A DNA stretch of 64,000 nucleotides, from the NCBI RefSeq assembly GCF_009601685.2, contig NZ_CP045701.2, positions 4,402,001-4,466,000 on the forward strand, written 5' to 3'. Origin of the DNA: Pseudomonas brassicacearum (GTDB lineage: Bacteria; Pseudomonadota; Gammaproteobacteria; Pseudomonadales; Pseudomonadaceae). The translations under genes were made by a program, and so were the position numbers. Below the pieces are notes generated by a model, which saw nothing but the letters and a program-made list of their open reading frames with translations, did not search any database and was not told the DNA's origin. Below, one piece after another: positions 47,726 through 58,976 of the stretch (its first letter is position 1; every line of letters begins with the position of its first letter).

Positions 47726-47753
47726 GTGCTCTAACCAACTGAGCTACGTGCCT
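47677..47753 (-). tRNA. tRNA-Val(GAC), prophage target
   Basis: 77 nt with encoded CCA; arms AGGCACG / CGCGCCT pair at the ends, T-arm GGTTCGAGTCC, anticodon loop TTGACAT. The 5' 28 nt come from the chromosome and the 3' 49 nt from the phage. Confidence 0.96.
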
Positions 47754-47936
47754 GCTGTGAGGCGGCATTCTACGGAATTCCGGAGGGGTGTCAACACCTT
47801 TTTTTCACCTAACCCTATGAATATGCAAAATATTTAATTTCGCCAAGGCAACGAAGATTTCGCGGTGGCTGGCGGCCGATTTTTATCTCGGGTAGGATCG
47901 CTGCATTCGTAAAAAATATAAAACAGAGGTTGCAGA

Positions 47937-49220
47937 ATGGCGAACACATCCTATCCAGCGTCCTATTACGCCGCGTCGGCCAACCCGGTTCCTCCGCGCC
48001 CTGCCCTGCAGGATGACGTCGAGACGGATGTGTGCGTGATCGGCGCGGGTTACACCGGCCTGTCCTCTGCGCTGTTTTTGCTGGAGAACGGCTTCAAGGT
48101 CATCGTGCTTGAGGCGGCGAAGGTCGGTTTTGGGGCTTCGGGTCGCAACGGCGGGCAGATCGTTAACAGCTATAGCCGCGACATTGATGTGATCGAGCGC
48201 AGCGTTGGTCCTCAGCAGGCGCAGTTGCTGGGCAACATGGCGTTCGAGGGCGGGCGGATCATTCGTGAGCGGGTGGCGAAGTATCAGATTCAGTGTGATT
48301 TGAAGGACGGCGGTGTATTCGCCGCCCTCACCGCTAAACAGATGGGCCACCTGGAGTCGCAGAAGCGTTTATGGGAGCGTTTCGGGCATACCCAGCTGGA
48401 GTTACTGGATCAGCGGCGTATTCGCGAGGTGGTGGCTTGCGATGAGTATGTGGGCGGCATGCTCGATATGAGCGGCGGGCATATTCACCCGCTCAACCTG
48501 GCCTTGGGCGAAGCGGCGGCGGTGGAGTCGCTGGGCGGGGTGATTTATGAGCAATCGCCAGCGGTGCGCATCGAGCGGGGTGCCAGCCCGGTTGTGCATA
48601 CGCCACAGGGCAAGGTCAGGGCCAAGTTCATTATCGTGGCGGGCAATGCTTACCTGGGCAATCTGGTGCCGGAGTTGGCGGCCAAGTCCATGCCTTGCGG
48701 TACGCAGGTGATCGCCACCGAGCCGCTGGGGGACGAGTTGGCTCATAGCCTGCTACCTCAGGATTATTGCGTCGAAGACTGCAACTACCTGCTCGATTAC
48801 TACCGGCTGACGGGCGACAAGCGCCTGATCTTCGGGGGCGGCGTGGTGTATGGCGCGAGGGATCCGGCGAACATTGAGGCGATCATTCGGCCGAAGATGC
48901 TCAAGGCTTTCCCGCAGCTCAAGGATGTGAAGATCGATTACGCCTGGACCGGAAATTTCCTGCTGACGTTGTCGCGTCTGCCGCAGGTCGGGCGGCTGGG
49001 GGATAACATTTATTATTCCCAGGGCTGCAGCGGCCATGGCGTGACGTATACGCACCTGGCGGGCAAAGTCCTGGCCGAAGCGCTGCGAGGTCAGGCTGAG
49101 CGTTTTGATGCGTTTGCGGACCTGCCCCATTACCCTTTTCCTGGCGGTCAGTTGTTGCGTACGCCATTTGCGGCGATGGGGGCTTGGTATTACGGGTTGC
49201 GGGATAAATTGGGGTTCTGA
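47937..49220 (+). CDS. FAD-dependent amine oxidoreductase (gamma-glutamylputrescine oxidase-like)
   Basis: 427 residues. VETDVCVIGAGYTGLSSALF is the dinucleotide-binding GxGxxG; FGASGRNGGQIVNSYS is the second flavin-contact motif of the DAO family; YYSQGCSGHGVTYTHLAGKV is the C-terminal FAD motif. Closest to PuuB/PauB-type enzymes that oxidise glutamylated polyamines; other glycine/sarcosine-oxidase-like substrates are possible. First core gene after the tRNA; 183 bp upstream gap. Confidence 0.82.
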   Translation: MANTSYPASYYAASANPVPPRPALQDDVETDVCVIGAGYTGLSSALFLLENGFKVIVLEAAKVGFGASGRNGGQIVNSYSRDIDVIERSVGPQQAQLLGNMAFEGGRIIRERVAKYQIQCDLKDGGVFAALTAKQMGHLESQKRLWERFGHTQLELLDQRRIREVVACDEYVGGMLDMSGGHIHPLNLALGEAAAVESLGGVIYEQSPAVRIERGASPVVHTPQGKVRAKFIIVAGNAYLGNLVPELAAKSMPCGTQVIATEPLGDELAHSLLPQDYCVEDCNYLLDYYRLTGDKRLIFGGGVVYGARDPANIEAIIRPKMLKAFPQLKDVKIDYAWTGNFLLTLSRLPQVGRLGDNIYYSQGCSGHGVTYTHLAGKVLAEALRGQAERFDAFADLPHYPFPGGQLLRTPFAAMGAWYYGLRDKLGF

Positions 49221-49307
49221 AGCCGCCAACAACAAGGGCTGCTTCGCAGCCCAGCGGGAGCAAGCTCCCTCGCCACGGGCTTGTTCCAATCTTTCAAATC
49301 CGAAAAA

Positions 49308-49335
49308 CAAAAAACCCCGGTCTTTCGACCAGGGT
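49308..49335 (-). terminator. Terminator of the tRNA cluster
   Basis: Leftward accctggtc-gaaa-gaccggggt then TTTTTT, 75 bp past the last tRNA. A REP-like gggagcaagctccc lies nearby at about 49256. Confidence 0.75.
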
Positions 49336-49410
49336 CTTTGCTATCGACTAGAAGTAGCTTTTCAGCTTTCTTCTTAGCTTCAAGGCGTTCAGTGGGCCTC
49401 GAAGCAGATA

Positions 49411-49487
49411 TGGCGCAGCGGACGGGACTCGAACCCGCGACCCCCGGCGTGACAGGCCGGTATTCTAACCGACTGAACTACCGCTGC
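49411..49487 (-). tRNA. tRNA-Asp(GTC), copy 2
   Basis: 77 nt, GCAGCGG / CCGCTGC acceptor stem, anticodon loop CTGTCAC, CCA encoded. Identical to the copy at 49577-49653. Confidence 0.96.
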
Positions 49488-49576
49488 GTATCGCTATGGA
49501 CTTGCGTCCAGTTAACTCGTCTGATCCAAACCCTTGGGTCTGGATCTCGAACCAGGCGAACCTGCTTCGGAAAATA

Positions 49577-49653
49577 TGGCGCAGCGGACGGGACTCGAAC
49601 CCGCGACCCCCGGCGTGACAGGCCGGTATTCTAACCGACTGAACTACCGCTGC
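49577..49653 (-). tRNA. tRNA-Asp(GTC), copy 1
   Basis: 77 nt, identical to 49411-49487; 89 bp spacer between them. Confidence 0.96.
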
Positions 49654-49711
49654 GCGTCGGTGGAGGCTTTTGACAGCTTCCGTCTTGCTTTCGCAAAACT
49701 CTCGTAAAACA

Positions 49712-49787
49712 TGGTGGGTGATGACGGGATCGAACCGCCGACATTCTGCTTGTAAGGCAGACGCTCTCCCAGCTGAGCTAATCACCC
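49712..49787 (-). tRNA. tRNA-Val(TAC)
   Basis: 76 nt, GGGTGAT / ATCACCC acceptor stem, anticodon loop CTTACAA, CCA encoded. First gene of the leftward Val-Asp-Asp cluster. Confidence 0.96.
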
Positions 49788-49890
49788 TTTGCTTCGTTGA
49801 GGCCGCGAAATTTACGCAGGTACCGAAGCTAAGTCAATAGCAGGGTTGAAGTTTTTTCAAAACAGTTTCAAACGGCACCCGCAACCGCAC

Positions 49891-50664
49891 TCACGTATAA
49901 ATCATTTTCTTGGTCATGCCGCCGTCCACGACGAACTCCTGCCCCGTGACAAAACCGGCATTGCGCGACAACAGCCACGCCACCATCGCCGCCACGTCCT
50001 CTACCGTGCCCACCCTGCCCGCTGGATGCTGGGCGTGATCGGCATCGGTCAGCGGTTGTGCGCGACGCTGGGAGGGATCACGCGCGTCGATCCAGCCAGG
50101 GCTGACGGCGTTGACCCGGATCTCCGGCCCAAGGCTGATGGCCAGGGCATGGGTCAGGGCCAGCAAGCCGCCCTTGCTCGCCGCATAGGCTTCGGTATCG
50201 GGTTCCGATTGCGCGGCGCGGGTCGAGGCCAGGTTGACGATGGCACCGTTGTGGGCGCGCAGATACGGCGCGCAGTGCTTGGCCAGCAGCATCGGCCCAC
50301 CCAGGTTCACCGCCAGCACCCGATTCCAATAGGCCAGGTCCAGGCTTTCCAGGGTGATGTTGTGCGGGTCGGCGATGGCCGCGTTGCACACCAGCGCGTC
50401 GAGCCGCCCGAACTGCCCGAGCACCTCGGCGATAGCGGTGGCGACCTGCCCCTCGTCCGCCACGTCCATGGCGATGAACCAGGCGTTGTCACCCAGGGTC
50501 TTCGCCACCTTGGAACCGCGCTCGCGGTCCAGGTCGGTCAGCACCACCTGCCAGCCTTCACAGATCAGCCAGGCGGCGATGCCCAGGCCGATGCCCCGTG
50601 CGGCGCCCGTAACCAGTGCAACCCGGCCATGGGTGCCGCTCGACGGCGTAGCCAGCTCGATCAC
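49891..50664 (-). CDS. SDR-family oxidoreductase
   Basis: 257 residues. [20 protein letters not shown] (TGxxxGxG, NAD(P) binding), VCNAAIADP (NNAG-like), catalytic Tyr-Lys in [18 protein letters not shown] end. Substrate unknown. Its ATG overlaps the metZ stop (ATGA), the same order as PA3106-PA3107 in P. aeruginosa, so probably co-transcribed. Confidence 0.88.
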   Translation of the reverse strand: MIELATPSSGTHGRVALVTGAARGIGLGIAAWLICEGWQVVLTDLDRERGSKVAKTLGDNAWFIAMDVADEGQVATAIAEVLGQFGRLDALVCNAAIADPHNITLESLDLAYWNRVLAVNLGGPMLLAKHCAPYLRAHNGAIVNLASTRAAQSEPDTEAYAASKGGLLALTHALAISLGPEIRVNAVSPGWIDARDPSQRRAQPLTDADHAQHPAGRVGTVEDVAAMVAWLLSRNAGFVTGQEFVVDGGMTKKMIYT

Positions 50665-51872
50665 AAGGCCGCCAACCCGCGGGCCAGGTCGGCTTGCAGA
50701 TCAGCCACGTCTTCCAGGCCGACCGCAACGCGGATCAGGCTGTCACGAATACCCGCCGCTTCACGTTCCTGGGGCGACAGGCGACCGTGGGATGTGGTGC
50801 TCGGGTGGGTGATGGTGGTCTTGGTGTCCCCCAGGTTGGCGGTGATGGAAATCAACCGGGTCGCGTCGATGAAGCGCCAGGCGCCCTCCTTGCCCCCCTT
50901 GACCTCAAAGCTCACCACCGCACCGAAACCGCGCTGCTGACGGGAGGCCAAGTCATGTTGCGGATGGCTCTTGAGGCCGGCGTAATGCACTTTCTCGATG
51001 CCGTCCTGCTGCTCCAGCCACTCGGCCAGGGCCTGGGCATTGGCGCAATGGGCCTTCATGCGCAGGCCGAGGGTTTCCAGGCCCTTGAGGAAGATCCAGG
51101 CGTTGAACGGGCTGAGGGTGGGACCTGCGGTGCGCAAAAAGCCCACCACTTCCTTCATCTGCTCGCTACGACCGGCCACTACGCCGCCCATGCAACGGCC
51201 CTGGCCGTCGATGAACTTGGTCGCCGAATGCACCACCACGTCCGCGCCCAACTTCAGCGGTTGTTGCAGCGCCGGGGTGCAGAAGCAGTTATCGACCACC
51301 AGCATGGCGCCCTTGGCGTGGGCGATTTCCGCCAGCGCGGCGATGTCCACCAGCTCGGCCAAGGGGTTGGACGGCGATTCGACGAACAACAGCTTGGTAT
51401 TGGCCTTGATTGCCGCATCCCAAGCGGACAGGTCCGCCAGGGGCACGTAATCGACTTCCACGCCAAAGCGCTTGAAGTACTTTTCGAACAGGCTGATGGT
51501 CGAGCCGAAGACGCTGCGCGACACCAGCACGTGGTCGCCACCGCTGCACAGGCTCATCACCACGGCCATGATCGCGGCCATCCCGGTGGCAGTGGCCACG
51601 GCTTGCTCGGCGCCTTCCAGGGCGGCGATGCGCTCCTCGAAAGCCCGCACGGTCGGGTTGGTGTAGCGCGAGTAAACGTTGCCCGGCACTTCGCCGGCAA
51701 ACCGTGCGGCGGCATCGGCAGCGGTGCGGAACACGTAGCTGGAGGTGAAGAACATCGGATCGCCATGTTCGGCCTCCGGTGTGCGGTGCTGACCCGCGCG
51801 AACCGCCAGGGTATCGAACGCTACGCCTTCAAGGTCGCTGTCCAGCCGACCGGCATCCCAATCCTGACTCAT
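50661..51872 (-). CDS. metZ: O-succinylhomoserine sulfhydrylase
   Basis: 403 residues. Cys/Met-metabolism PLP enzyme: [16 protein letters not shown] holds the PLP Lys, [20 protein letters not shown] and [15 protein letters not shown] are family motifs. Makes homocysteine from O-succinylhomoserine and sulfide in methionine synthesis. Placement next to purF is the Pseudomonas arrangement. Confidence 0.93.
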   Translation of the reverse strand: MSQDWDAGRLDSDLEGVAFDTLAVRAGQHRTPEAEHGDPMFFTSSYVFRTAADAAARFAGEVPGNVYSRYTNPTVRAFEERIAALEGAEQAVATATGMAAIMAVVMSLCSGGDHVLVSRSVFGSTISLFEKYFKRFGVEVDYVPLADLSAWDAAIKANTKLLFVESPSNPLAELVDIAALAEIAHAKGAMLVVDNCFCTPALQQPLKLGADVVVHSATKFIDGQGRCMGGVVAGRSEQMKEVVGFLRTAGPTLSPFNAWIFLKGLETLGLRMKAHCANAQALAEWLEQQDGIEKVHYAGLKSHPQHDLASRQQRGFGAVVSFEVKGGKEGAWRFIDATRLISITANLGDTKTTITHPSTTSHGRLSPQEREAAGIRDSLIRVAVGLEDVADLQADLARGLAAL

Positions 51873-51902
51873 GCTGTCACTCCTGAAATCGGTTTAAACG
51901 CA

Positions 51903-51924
51903 AACCGGCCCCTCAGGGCCGGTT
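51903..51924 (-). terminator. Hairpin between purF and metZ
   Basis: aaccggccc-tgag-gggccggtt; weak T run on the leftward strand, so possibly only partial termination. Confidence 0.55.
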
Positions 51925-51930
51925 GGTTAA

Positions 51931-53436
<1,506 letters not shown>

Positions 53437-53477
53437 GCGACGCAACCCCTACTTAATGGATCTGAACTGAACAACAC

Positions 53478-54038
53478 TTACTGCGGCGTTTTGGCCATCG
53501 GCAAGAGCTGTTCCTTGAACGGTATTTCAGCGGGTACGCTGATACCGCTGGCAAGCCACTGACTGCTCCAACCCAGGATCAGGTTTTTGGACCAGTCTGC
53601 GACCAATAGAAATTGTGGCACGAGCCGGGACTCCTGCCACCACGTATCCTGCTGTACCGGCCCCAGGCTCAAGAGCCCGACGGCCACGACCACCAGCAAT
53701 GCGCCACGCGCCGCGCCAAAGGCCATGCCCAGGAACCGGTCCGTCCCGGAAAGCCCGGTGACGCGAATCAGTTCGCCGATCAGATAATTAATCATTGCGC
53801 CAACCAGCAAGGTGGCGATAAACAAGATGGCACAGCCCGCGATCACGCGAGCCGACGGCGTTTCGATGTATCCGGCGAGGTACTGGGACAGCGAACCACC
53901 AAACATCCAGGCTACGACTCCCGCGATGATCCAGGTCAGCAGTGAGAGGGCTTCCTTGACGAAGCCGCGGCTCAGACTGATCAATGCGGAGATGGCGACG
54001 ATCGCAACGATCGCCCAGTCAACCCAGGTAAATGGCAC
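53478..54038 (-). CDS. cvpA: CvpA family membrane protein
   Basis: 186 residues. MPFTWVDWAIVAIVAISALI SLSRGFVKEALSLLTWIIAG is the conserved CvpA start; four or five hydrophobic helices follow. Linked to purF in most gammaproteobacteria; involved in envelope tolerance and colicin V production in E. coli. Confidence 0.92.
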   Translation of the reverse strand: MPFTWVDWAIVAIVAISALISLSRGFVKEALSLLTWIIAGVVAWMFGGSLSQYLAGYIETPSARVIAGCAILFIATLLVGAMINYLIGELIRVTGLSGTDRFLGMAFGAARGALLVVVAVGLLSLGPVQQDTWWQESRLVPQFLLVADWSKNLILGWSSQWLASGISVPAEIPFKEQLLPMAKTPQ

Positions 54039-54127
54039 GGTGCAGCCTACAGACGGATAAGGCGGCGCATTTTAGCAGAGCGCAGGGCTGTCGGTAAGCT
54101 GCACGATTCAAATCAGCTAAATCGCCG

Positions 54128-54802
54128 TTAGCCGCGCTCTGGCTGGAAGCGCACCACAAAACCCTTGAGGTTCTGCTGGCGGCCGAGCAGGTCACGCAGG
54201 CGGTCGGCTTCGGCACGCTCGATCAGCGGGCCGACAAACACCCGATTCTTGCCATCGGCGGAGCGGATGTAAGCGTTGTAGCCCTGGCTGCGCAGGGTTT
54301 TCTGCAGGTTCTCGGCACTTTCTCGACTGCTCAGGCTGGCCAATTGCACCGACCAACTGACCGACAGGCCATTGGCATCCACGCGGCTTTGCGTGGTGTC
54401 CGGCTTGGTCGTGGCGGCGGTAATCGGCTGGCTTGGGGCCGGCTTGACCGCTGGAGCCGCCGGAACGGGAGCTGGAGCCGGAGCAGTTGCCGGCTTGCTC
54501 GGCGCGGCGGGCGCAGGCGTTGCGGGGGCAGGCGCAATCGGCATCGACGGCGCCGATTGCTCGGCCAACTCCTCGTCGCTCGGAATAGGCTCCTGGGGCA
54601 GCGCCTGTGGTTCGGGCACGATCACTGGCTCGACCTGCACAGGCGGCACGGACGGCGCCTGGGGCGCCGCTGGTGCATCGACCGTGACCTGGCGCTGCTC
54701 GTCCTGACGGGAAAACAGCATCGGCAGGAAAATCACCGCCAGGGCTACTAACACGAGTGCCCCGACCATGCGCTGCTTGTACGCTTTATCCAGCAATGCC
54801 AT
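54128..54802 (-). CDS. dedD: SPOR-domain cell-division protein (DedD-like)
   Basis: 224 residues. One N-terminal membrane helix (MVGALVLVALAVIFLPMLFS), a long Pro/Ala-rich periplasmic linker (about 40-145) and a C-terminal SPOR domain (SVQLASLSSRESAENLQKTL RSQGYNAYI ... VFVGPL) that binds denuded septal peptidoglycan. Overlaps the folC end by 17 bp. Confidence 0.88.
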   Translation of the reverse strand: MALLDKAYKQRMVGALVLVALAVIFLPMLFSRQDEQRQVTVDAPAAPQAPSVPPVQVEPVIVPEPQALPQEPIPSDEELAEQSAPSMPIAPAPATPAPAAPSKPATAPAPAPVPAAPAVKPAPSQPITAATTKPDTTQSRVDANGLSVSWSVQLASLSSRESAENLQKTLRSQGYNAYIRSADGKNRVFVGPLIERAEADRLRDLLGRQQNLKGFVVRFQPERG

Positions 54803-56093
54803 CTGCAGCTTCCTCCGTGGAGCGCCGGGCCAACCATTGAAGGGCCTCGGCAACACAAAAAAATGATCCGAACAGCAGGATTTCATCATCGGCCGTCGCC
54901 AGGGCGCACTGCCCTTCCAGCGCGGCAGCCACGCTCGCGTAGGCTTGCACTGAAGCACCACGGCGCTGCAAGGCTTCCTGCAGCTGAGCCGCTGTACGCG
55001 AACGTGGCGAATCCAGTGGCGTCACCGCCCAATGTTGGACACTAGCACCCAACGCCTCGACAACGCCATCCAGATCCTTGTCGGACAGCAGCCCGAACAC
55101 GGCAAGACGCCGCCCCACCACGGGGCGCCGTGCCAGGCGCTCGGCCAGGTACTGCGCCGCGTGGGGGTTATGGCCGACATCCAGCAACAGGTTCAGACGC
55201 TTGCCTTGCCAATCGAACTGGCGACGATCGAGGCGCCCGACCACACGGGTCGCCTGCAGCGCCTGGACGATTTGCCCGGCATCCCATGGCAAGTCCAGCA
55301 ACAGGTAGGCCTGGAGCGCCAGCGCGGCGTTTTCCATCGGCAGGTCCAGCAAGGGCAGATCGTGCAATTCCACCGGATTGCCCCGCAAGTCACTGCCGCG
55401 CCATTGCCAATGCTGCTCGGTCATCGCCAGGTCGAAATCCCGCCCACGCAGAAAGAACGGGCAGTTCAATTCGCGAACCTTGTCGAGCAACGGCTGAGGA
55501 GGATTGAGATCGCCGCAAAGCGCAGGCGCGCCCTGGCGAAAGATGCCGGCCTTCTCGAAGGCCACGGATTCGCGGGTATCGCCCAGGTAGTCGGCATGGT
55601 CCACGCCAATGCTGGTGACCAGGGCAATGTCTGCGTCCACCAGGTTGACTGTATCCAGGCGTCCGCCCAGGCCGACTTCCAGCACGACCGCATCGAGACC
55701 AGCACGGGCAAACAACCAGAACGCCGCCAGGGTGCCCATCTCGAAATAAGTGAGGGTTGTATCGCCTCGCCCGGCTTCCACCGCGGCAAAGGCTTCGCAC
55801 AGCTGCGCGTCAGTGGCTTCGACGCCATTGACTTGCACCCGCTCGTTGTAGCGCAGCAGGTGCGGCGAGCTGTAGACACCAACGTTCAGCCCCTGGGCCT
55901 GCAACAGCGAGGCCACGAAGGCGCAGGTCGACCCCTTGCCGTTGGTGCCGGTGACGGTGATGACCCGGGGCGCCGGCTTGGCCAGCCCCATGCGGGACGC
56001 TACCGCTTGCGAGCGCTCCAGCCCCATGTCGATGGCCGATGGATGCAACTGCTCGAGGTAGGCAAGCCAATCGCCCAGGGTACGTTGGATCAT
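54786..56093 (-). CDS. folC: Dihydrofolate/folylpolyglutamate synthase
   Basis: 435 residues. [20 protein letters not shown] (P-loop), [30 protein letters not shown] and [12 protein letters not shown] are the FolC motifs. Makes dihydrofolate and adds glutamates to folates. ATGA overlap with accD. Confidence 0.95.
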   Translation of the reverse strand: MIQRTLGDWLAYLEQLHPSAIDMGLERSQAVASRMGLAKPAPRVITVTGTNGKGSTCAFVASLLQAQGLNVGVYSSPHLLRYNERVQVNGVEATDAQLCEAFAAVEAGRGDTTLTYFEMGTLAAFWLFARAGLDAVVLEVGLGGRLDTVNLVDADIALVTSIGVDHADYLGDTRESVAFEKAGIFRQGAPALCGDLNPPQPLLDKVRELNCPFFLRGRDFDLAMTEQHWQWRGSDLRGNPVELHDLPLLDLPMENAALALQAYLLLDLPWDAGQIVQALQATRVVGRLDRRQFDWQGKRLNLLLDVGHNPHAAQYLAERLARRPVVGRRLAVFGLLSDKDLDGVVEALGASVQHWAVTPLDSPRSRTAAQLQEALQRRGASVQAYASVAAALEGQCALATADDEILLFGSFFCVAEALQWLARRSTEEAADGIAG

Positions 56094-57010
56094 AGGCCAG
56101 CAGGCACCGGCGGAACCACGATCGGCTCGATCGGTGCAGCGACGAACTTCGGCGTCGGCAAGCCCATCAATTGAGCCAGCAGGTTGCCCAGGCGCGGACG
56201 CAGCTCCTGGCGATGGATGATCATGTCGATGGCGCCGTGCTCCAGCAGGAACTCACTGCGCTGGAAGCCTTCCGGCAGTTTTTCGCGCACGGTCTGCTCG
56301 ATCACGCGCGGACCGGCGAAGCCGATCAGGGCTTTCGGCTCACCGACGATCACGTCGCCGAGCATCGCCAGGCTGGCGGAAACGCCACCGTAGACCGGGT
56401 CGGTCAGCACCGAGATGAACGGAATGCCTTCTTCACGCAGACGCGCCAGCACCGCGGAGGTCTTGGCCATTTGCATCAGCGAGATCAGCGCTTCCTGCAT
56501 CCGCGCACCGCCGGAAGCGGCGAAGCAGATCATCGGGCAACGGTTTTCCAAAGCATAGTTGGCGGCACGAACGAAGCGCTCACCGACGATGGCGCCCATG
56601 GAACCGCCCATGAAGGAAAATTCGAAGGCCGAGACCACCACCGGCATGCCCAGCAGGGTGCCGCTCATGGATATCAGCGCGTCTTTTTCGCCGGTCTGTT
56701 TCTGGGCAGCGGTCAGGCGGTCCTTGTATTTCTTGCCATCGCGGAATTTCAGGCGATCCACTGGCTCCAGGTCGGCACCCAGCTCAACACGGCCTTCGGC
56801 ATCGAGGAAAATATCGATACGGGCGCGCGCACTGATGCGCATGTGGTGGTTGCACTTGGGGCAAACGTCCAGGGTCTTTTCCAGCTCGGGACGGTACAGC
56901 ACCGCTTCGCAGGATGGACATTTGTGCCACAGACCTTCAGGCACCGAGCTTTTCTTCACCTCGGAACGCATGATCGAAGGGATCAGTTTGTCTACCAACC
57001 AGTTGCTCAT
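56090..57010 (-). CDS. accD: Acetyl-CoA carboxylase carboxyltransferase subunit beta
   Basis: 306 residues. N-terminal zinc ribbon ([23 protein letters not shown]), then [16 protein letters not shown] and [20 protein letters not shown] of the carboxyltransferase fold. Works with AccA in malonyl-CoA synthesis. The gap to trpF (57011-57262) holds no gene. Confidence 0.96.
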   Translation of the reverse strand: MSNWLVDKLIPSIMRSEVKKSSVPEGLWHKCPSCEAVLYRPELEKTLDVCPKCNHHMRISARARIDIFLDAEGRVELGADLEPVDRLKFRDGKKYKDRLTAAQKQTGEKDALISMSGTLLGMPVVVSAFEFSFMGGSMGAIVGERFVRAANYALENRCPMICFAASGGARMQEALISLMQMAKTSAVLARLREEGIPFISVLTDPVYGGVSASLAMLGDVIVGEPKALIGFAGPRVIEQTVREKLPEGFQRSEFLLEHGAIDMIIHRQELRPRLGNLLAQLMGLPTPKFVAAPIEPIVVPPVPAGL

Positions 57011-57262
57011 GCTTTCTTTCTCCAGTACCGGCGGCCCGAACGCTTTGGTTCGCGGCCCCGCGTATGCCCTTGAGCTAAATTCATTGTGCGGCGAGTCGAG
57101 GGGTCGCCACGGTCAGTGCAAAACATGACCTGCGTGCAACCCAGCCTTCCTCAGCCATCCCGGCAACCGCACGGCGGTTACCACTTCGCTATCGGCCCAC
57201 CCGGAGGCGGCGCCTGCCTGCTTTGTACAGTGCTGGTATGGACGGCGGCAGTCTGCCAGCCG

Positions 57263-57895
57263 TCACATTGACGACTGGCTGCTGCGCACAGCGGCCATGA
57301 ATGCACGAATCTTTGCCGGGTCCTTGATGCCCTTGTCCTGCTCCACTCCGCCGCTCACGTCCACCGCGTAAGGGCGAACCTGGCGAATGGCCTGAGCCAC
57401 GTTATCCACCGTCAGGCCACCGGCCAGGATAATCGGTTTGTCCAAGCCTTGGGGCACCAGCGACCAATCGAACGCTTCGCCGGTCCCTCCGGGAACGCCT
57501 TCCACATAGGTGTCCAGCAAAATGCCGCTGGCACTGGCAAACGCCTGGCAAGCGGCGGCGATGTCGTCACCGGCCTTGACCCGCAACGCCTTGATGTACG
57601 GACGATGCCAGCCCTCGCAATCGGCCGGGGCTTCATCGCCGTGAAACTGCAACAAACCCAGCGGCACCGCATCGAGTATCTCGCCCAACTCGCAACGACT
57701 GGCATTGACGAACAGGCCCACCGGAGTCACGAACGGCGGCAAAGCCTGGATGATCGCCCTCGCCTGCTGCACCGTCACCGCGCGCGGGCTCTTGGCGTAA
57801 AACACCAGCCCGATGGCATCAGCCCCGGCCTCGACCGCTACCAATGCGTCCTCGACGCGGGTGATCCCGCAAATCTTGCTGCGAACGACCGGCAT
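57263..57895 (-). CDS. trpF: Phosphoribosylanthranilate isomerase
   Basis: 210 residues from [27 protein letters not shown] (phosphate/active Cys), [22 protein letters not shown] and VDVSGGVE are the TrpF barrel motifs. Tryptophan synthesis. The ATG at 57895 gives the family-standard start. Confidence 0.95.
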   Translation of the reverse strand: MPVVRSKICGITRVEDALVAVEAGADAIGLVFYAKSPRAVTVQQARAIIQALPPFVTPVGLFVNASRCELGEILDAVPLGLLQFHGDEAPADCEGWHRPYIKALRVKAGDDIAAACQAFASASGILLDTYVEGVPGGTGEAFDWSLVPQGLDKPIILAGGLTVDNVAQAIRQVRPYAVDVSGGVEQDKGIKDPAKIRAFMAAVRSSQSSM

Positions 57896-57958
57896 GGTGG
57901 GTAAAACCTCAGGCAAATCCGTGAAAGTCCCGGATGGTAGCAAATGCTGCGCAGGGCG

Positions 57959-58813
57959 TCAGCCGTCGAGTTCCGAGAAGCCCGTGAGGAAATGTGGCCC
58001 GATATAACGCTCCGGCAGCTCGAATTCATCGCGATATTCGACCTGTACCAGGTACAAGCCAAACGGGTGCGCCGTGACGCCACCGGAGCGACGAACACGA
58101 CTGTCGAGCACTTCCTTGATCCACTCCACCGGCCGTTCGCCCGCACCAATGGTCATCAGCACGCCGGCAATGTTGCGCACCATGTGATGCAGGAACGCGC
58201 TGGCGCGGATGTCGAGCACGATCATCTTGCCATGACGGCTCACGCGCAGGTGATGCAACTCCTTGATCGGCGACTTGGCCTGGCACTGGCCGGCACGGAA
58301 GGCGCTGAAATCATGGACGCCGACCAGGTATTGTGCGGCCTCGGCCATGCGCTCGACGTCCAGCGGACGGTGATTCCAGGTGATTTCTTCGTTCAGGTGC
58401 GCCGGGCGGATCTGATCGTTGTAGATCACGTAGCGATACCGCCGGGCGATGGCCTTGAAGCGCGCATGGAAATGCGCCGGCATCACCTTGGCCCAACTGA
58501 CGCTGACATCGTGGGGCAAGTTGATGTTGGCGCCCATCACCCAGGCCTTCATCGAACGCTCGACCTGAGTGTCAAAATGCACCACCTGGCCGCAGGCATG
58601 CACGCCGGCATCGGTACGCCCGGCGCAATGCAGCGCCACGGGCGAGTCGGCGACTTTGGACAGGGCGTTTTCAAGGGTTTCCTGCACCGTCAATACACCG
58701 GAAGCCTGGCGCTGCCAGCCACGATAGCGCGAACCTTTGTATTCAACGCCCAAGGCGATCCGGAAAAAGCCATCGGCCGCCATTTCGGCGGCCGGGTTGT
58801 CTATGTTTGCCAA
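57959..58813 (-). CDS. truA: tRNA pseudouridine(38-40) synthase
   Basis: About 284 residues. FRIALGVEYKGSRYRGWQRQ start, catalytic Asp in CAGRTDAGVHACGQVVHFD, HDFSAFRAGQCQAKSP and FLHHMVRNIAGVLMTIGAGE. The exact start is uncertain: TTG at 58813 follows an AGCAGG, TTG 58840 is nine codons earlier, and ATG 58783 lacks a ribosome-binding site. Confidence 0.9.
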   Translation of the reverse strand: MANIDNPAAEMAADGFFRIALGVEYKGSRYRGWQRQASGVLTVQETLENALSKVADSPVALHCAGRTDAGVHACGQVVHFDTQVERSMKAWVMGANINLPHDVSVSWAKVMPAHFHARFKAIARRYRYVIYNDQIRPAHLNEEITWNHRPLDVERMAEAAQYLVGVHDFSAFRAGQCQAKSPIKELHHLRVSRHGKMIVLDIRASAFLHHMVRNIAGVLMTIGAGERPVEWIKEVLDSRVRRSGGVTAHPFGLYLVQVEYRDEFELPERYIGPHFLTGFSELDG

Positions 58814-58976
58814 GGAATTACAGCCTGCTGAGGTACGCAAAGGCGGGCATTATAAGGCTGATGGCTTGGGATGCCAGTCCGACGGGTGATCCTGTATTGA
58901 ATGGACTGACGCTATCGCGAGTAAACTCACTCCCACAGGGGTTCACCAGCGCTCACGAGTTCCGCGCTCACCGCCC

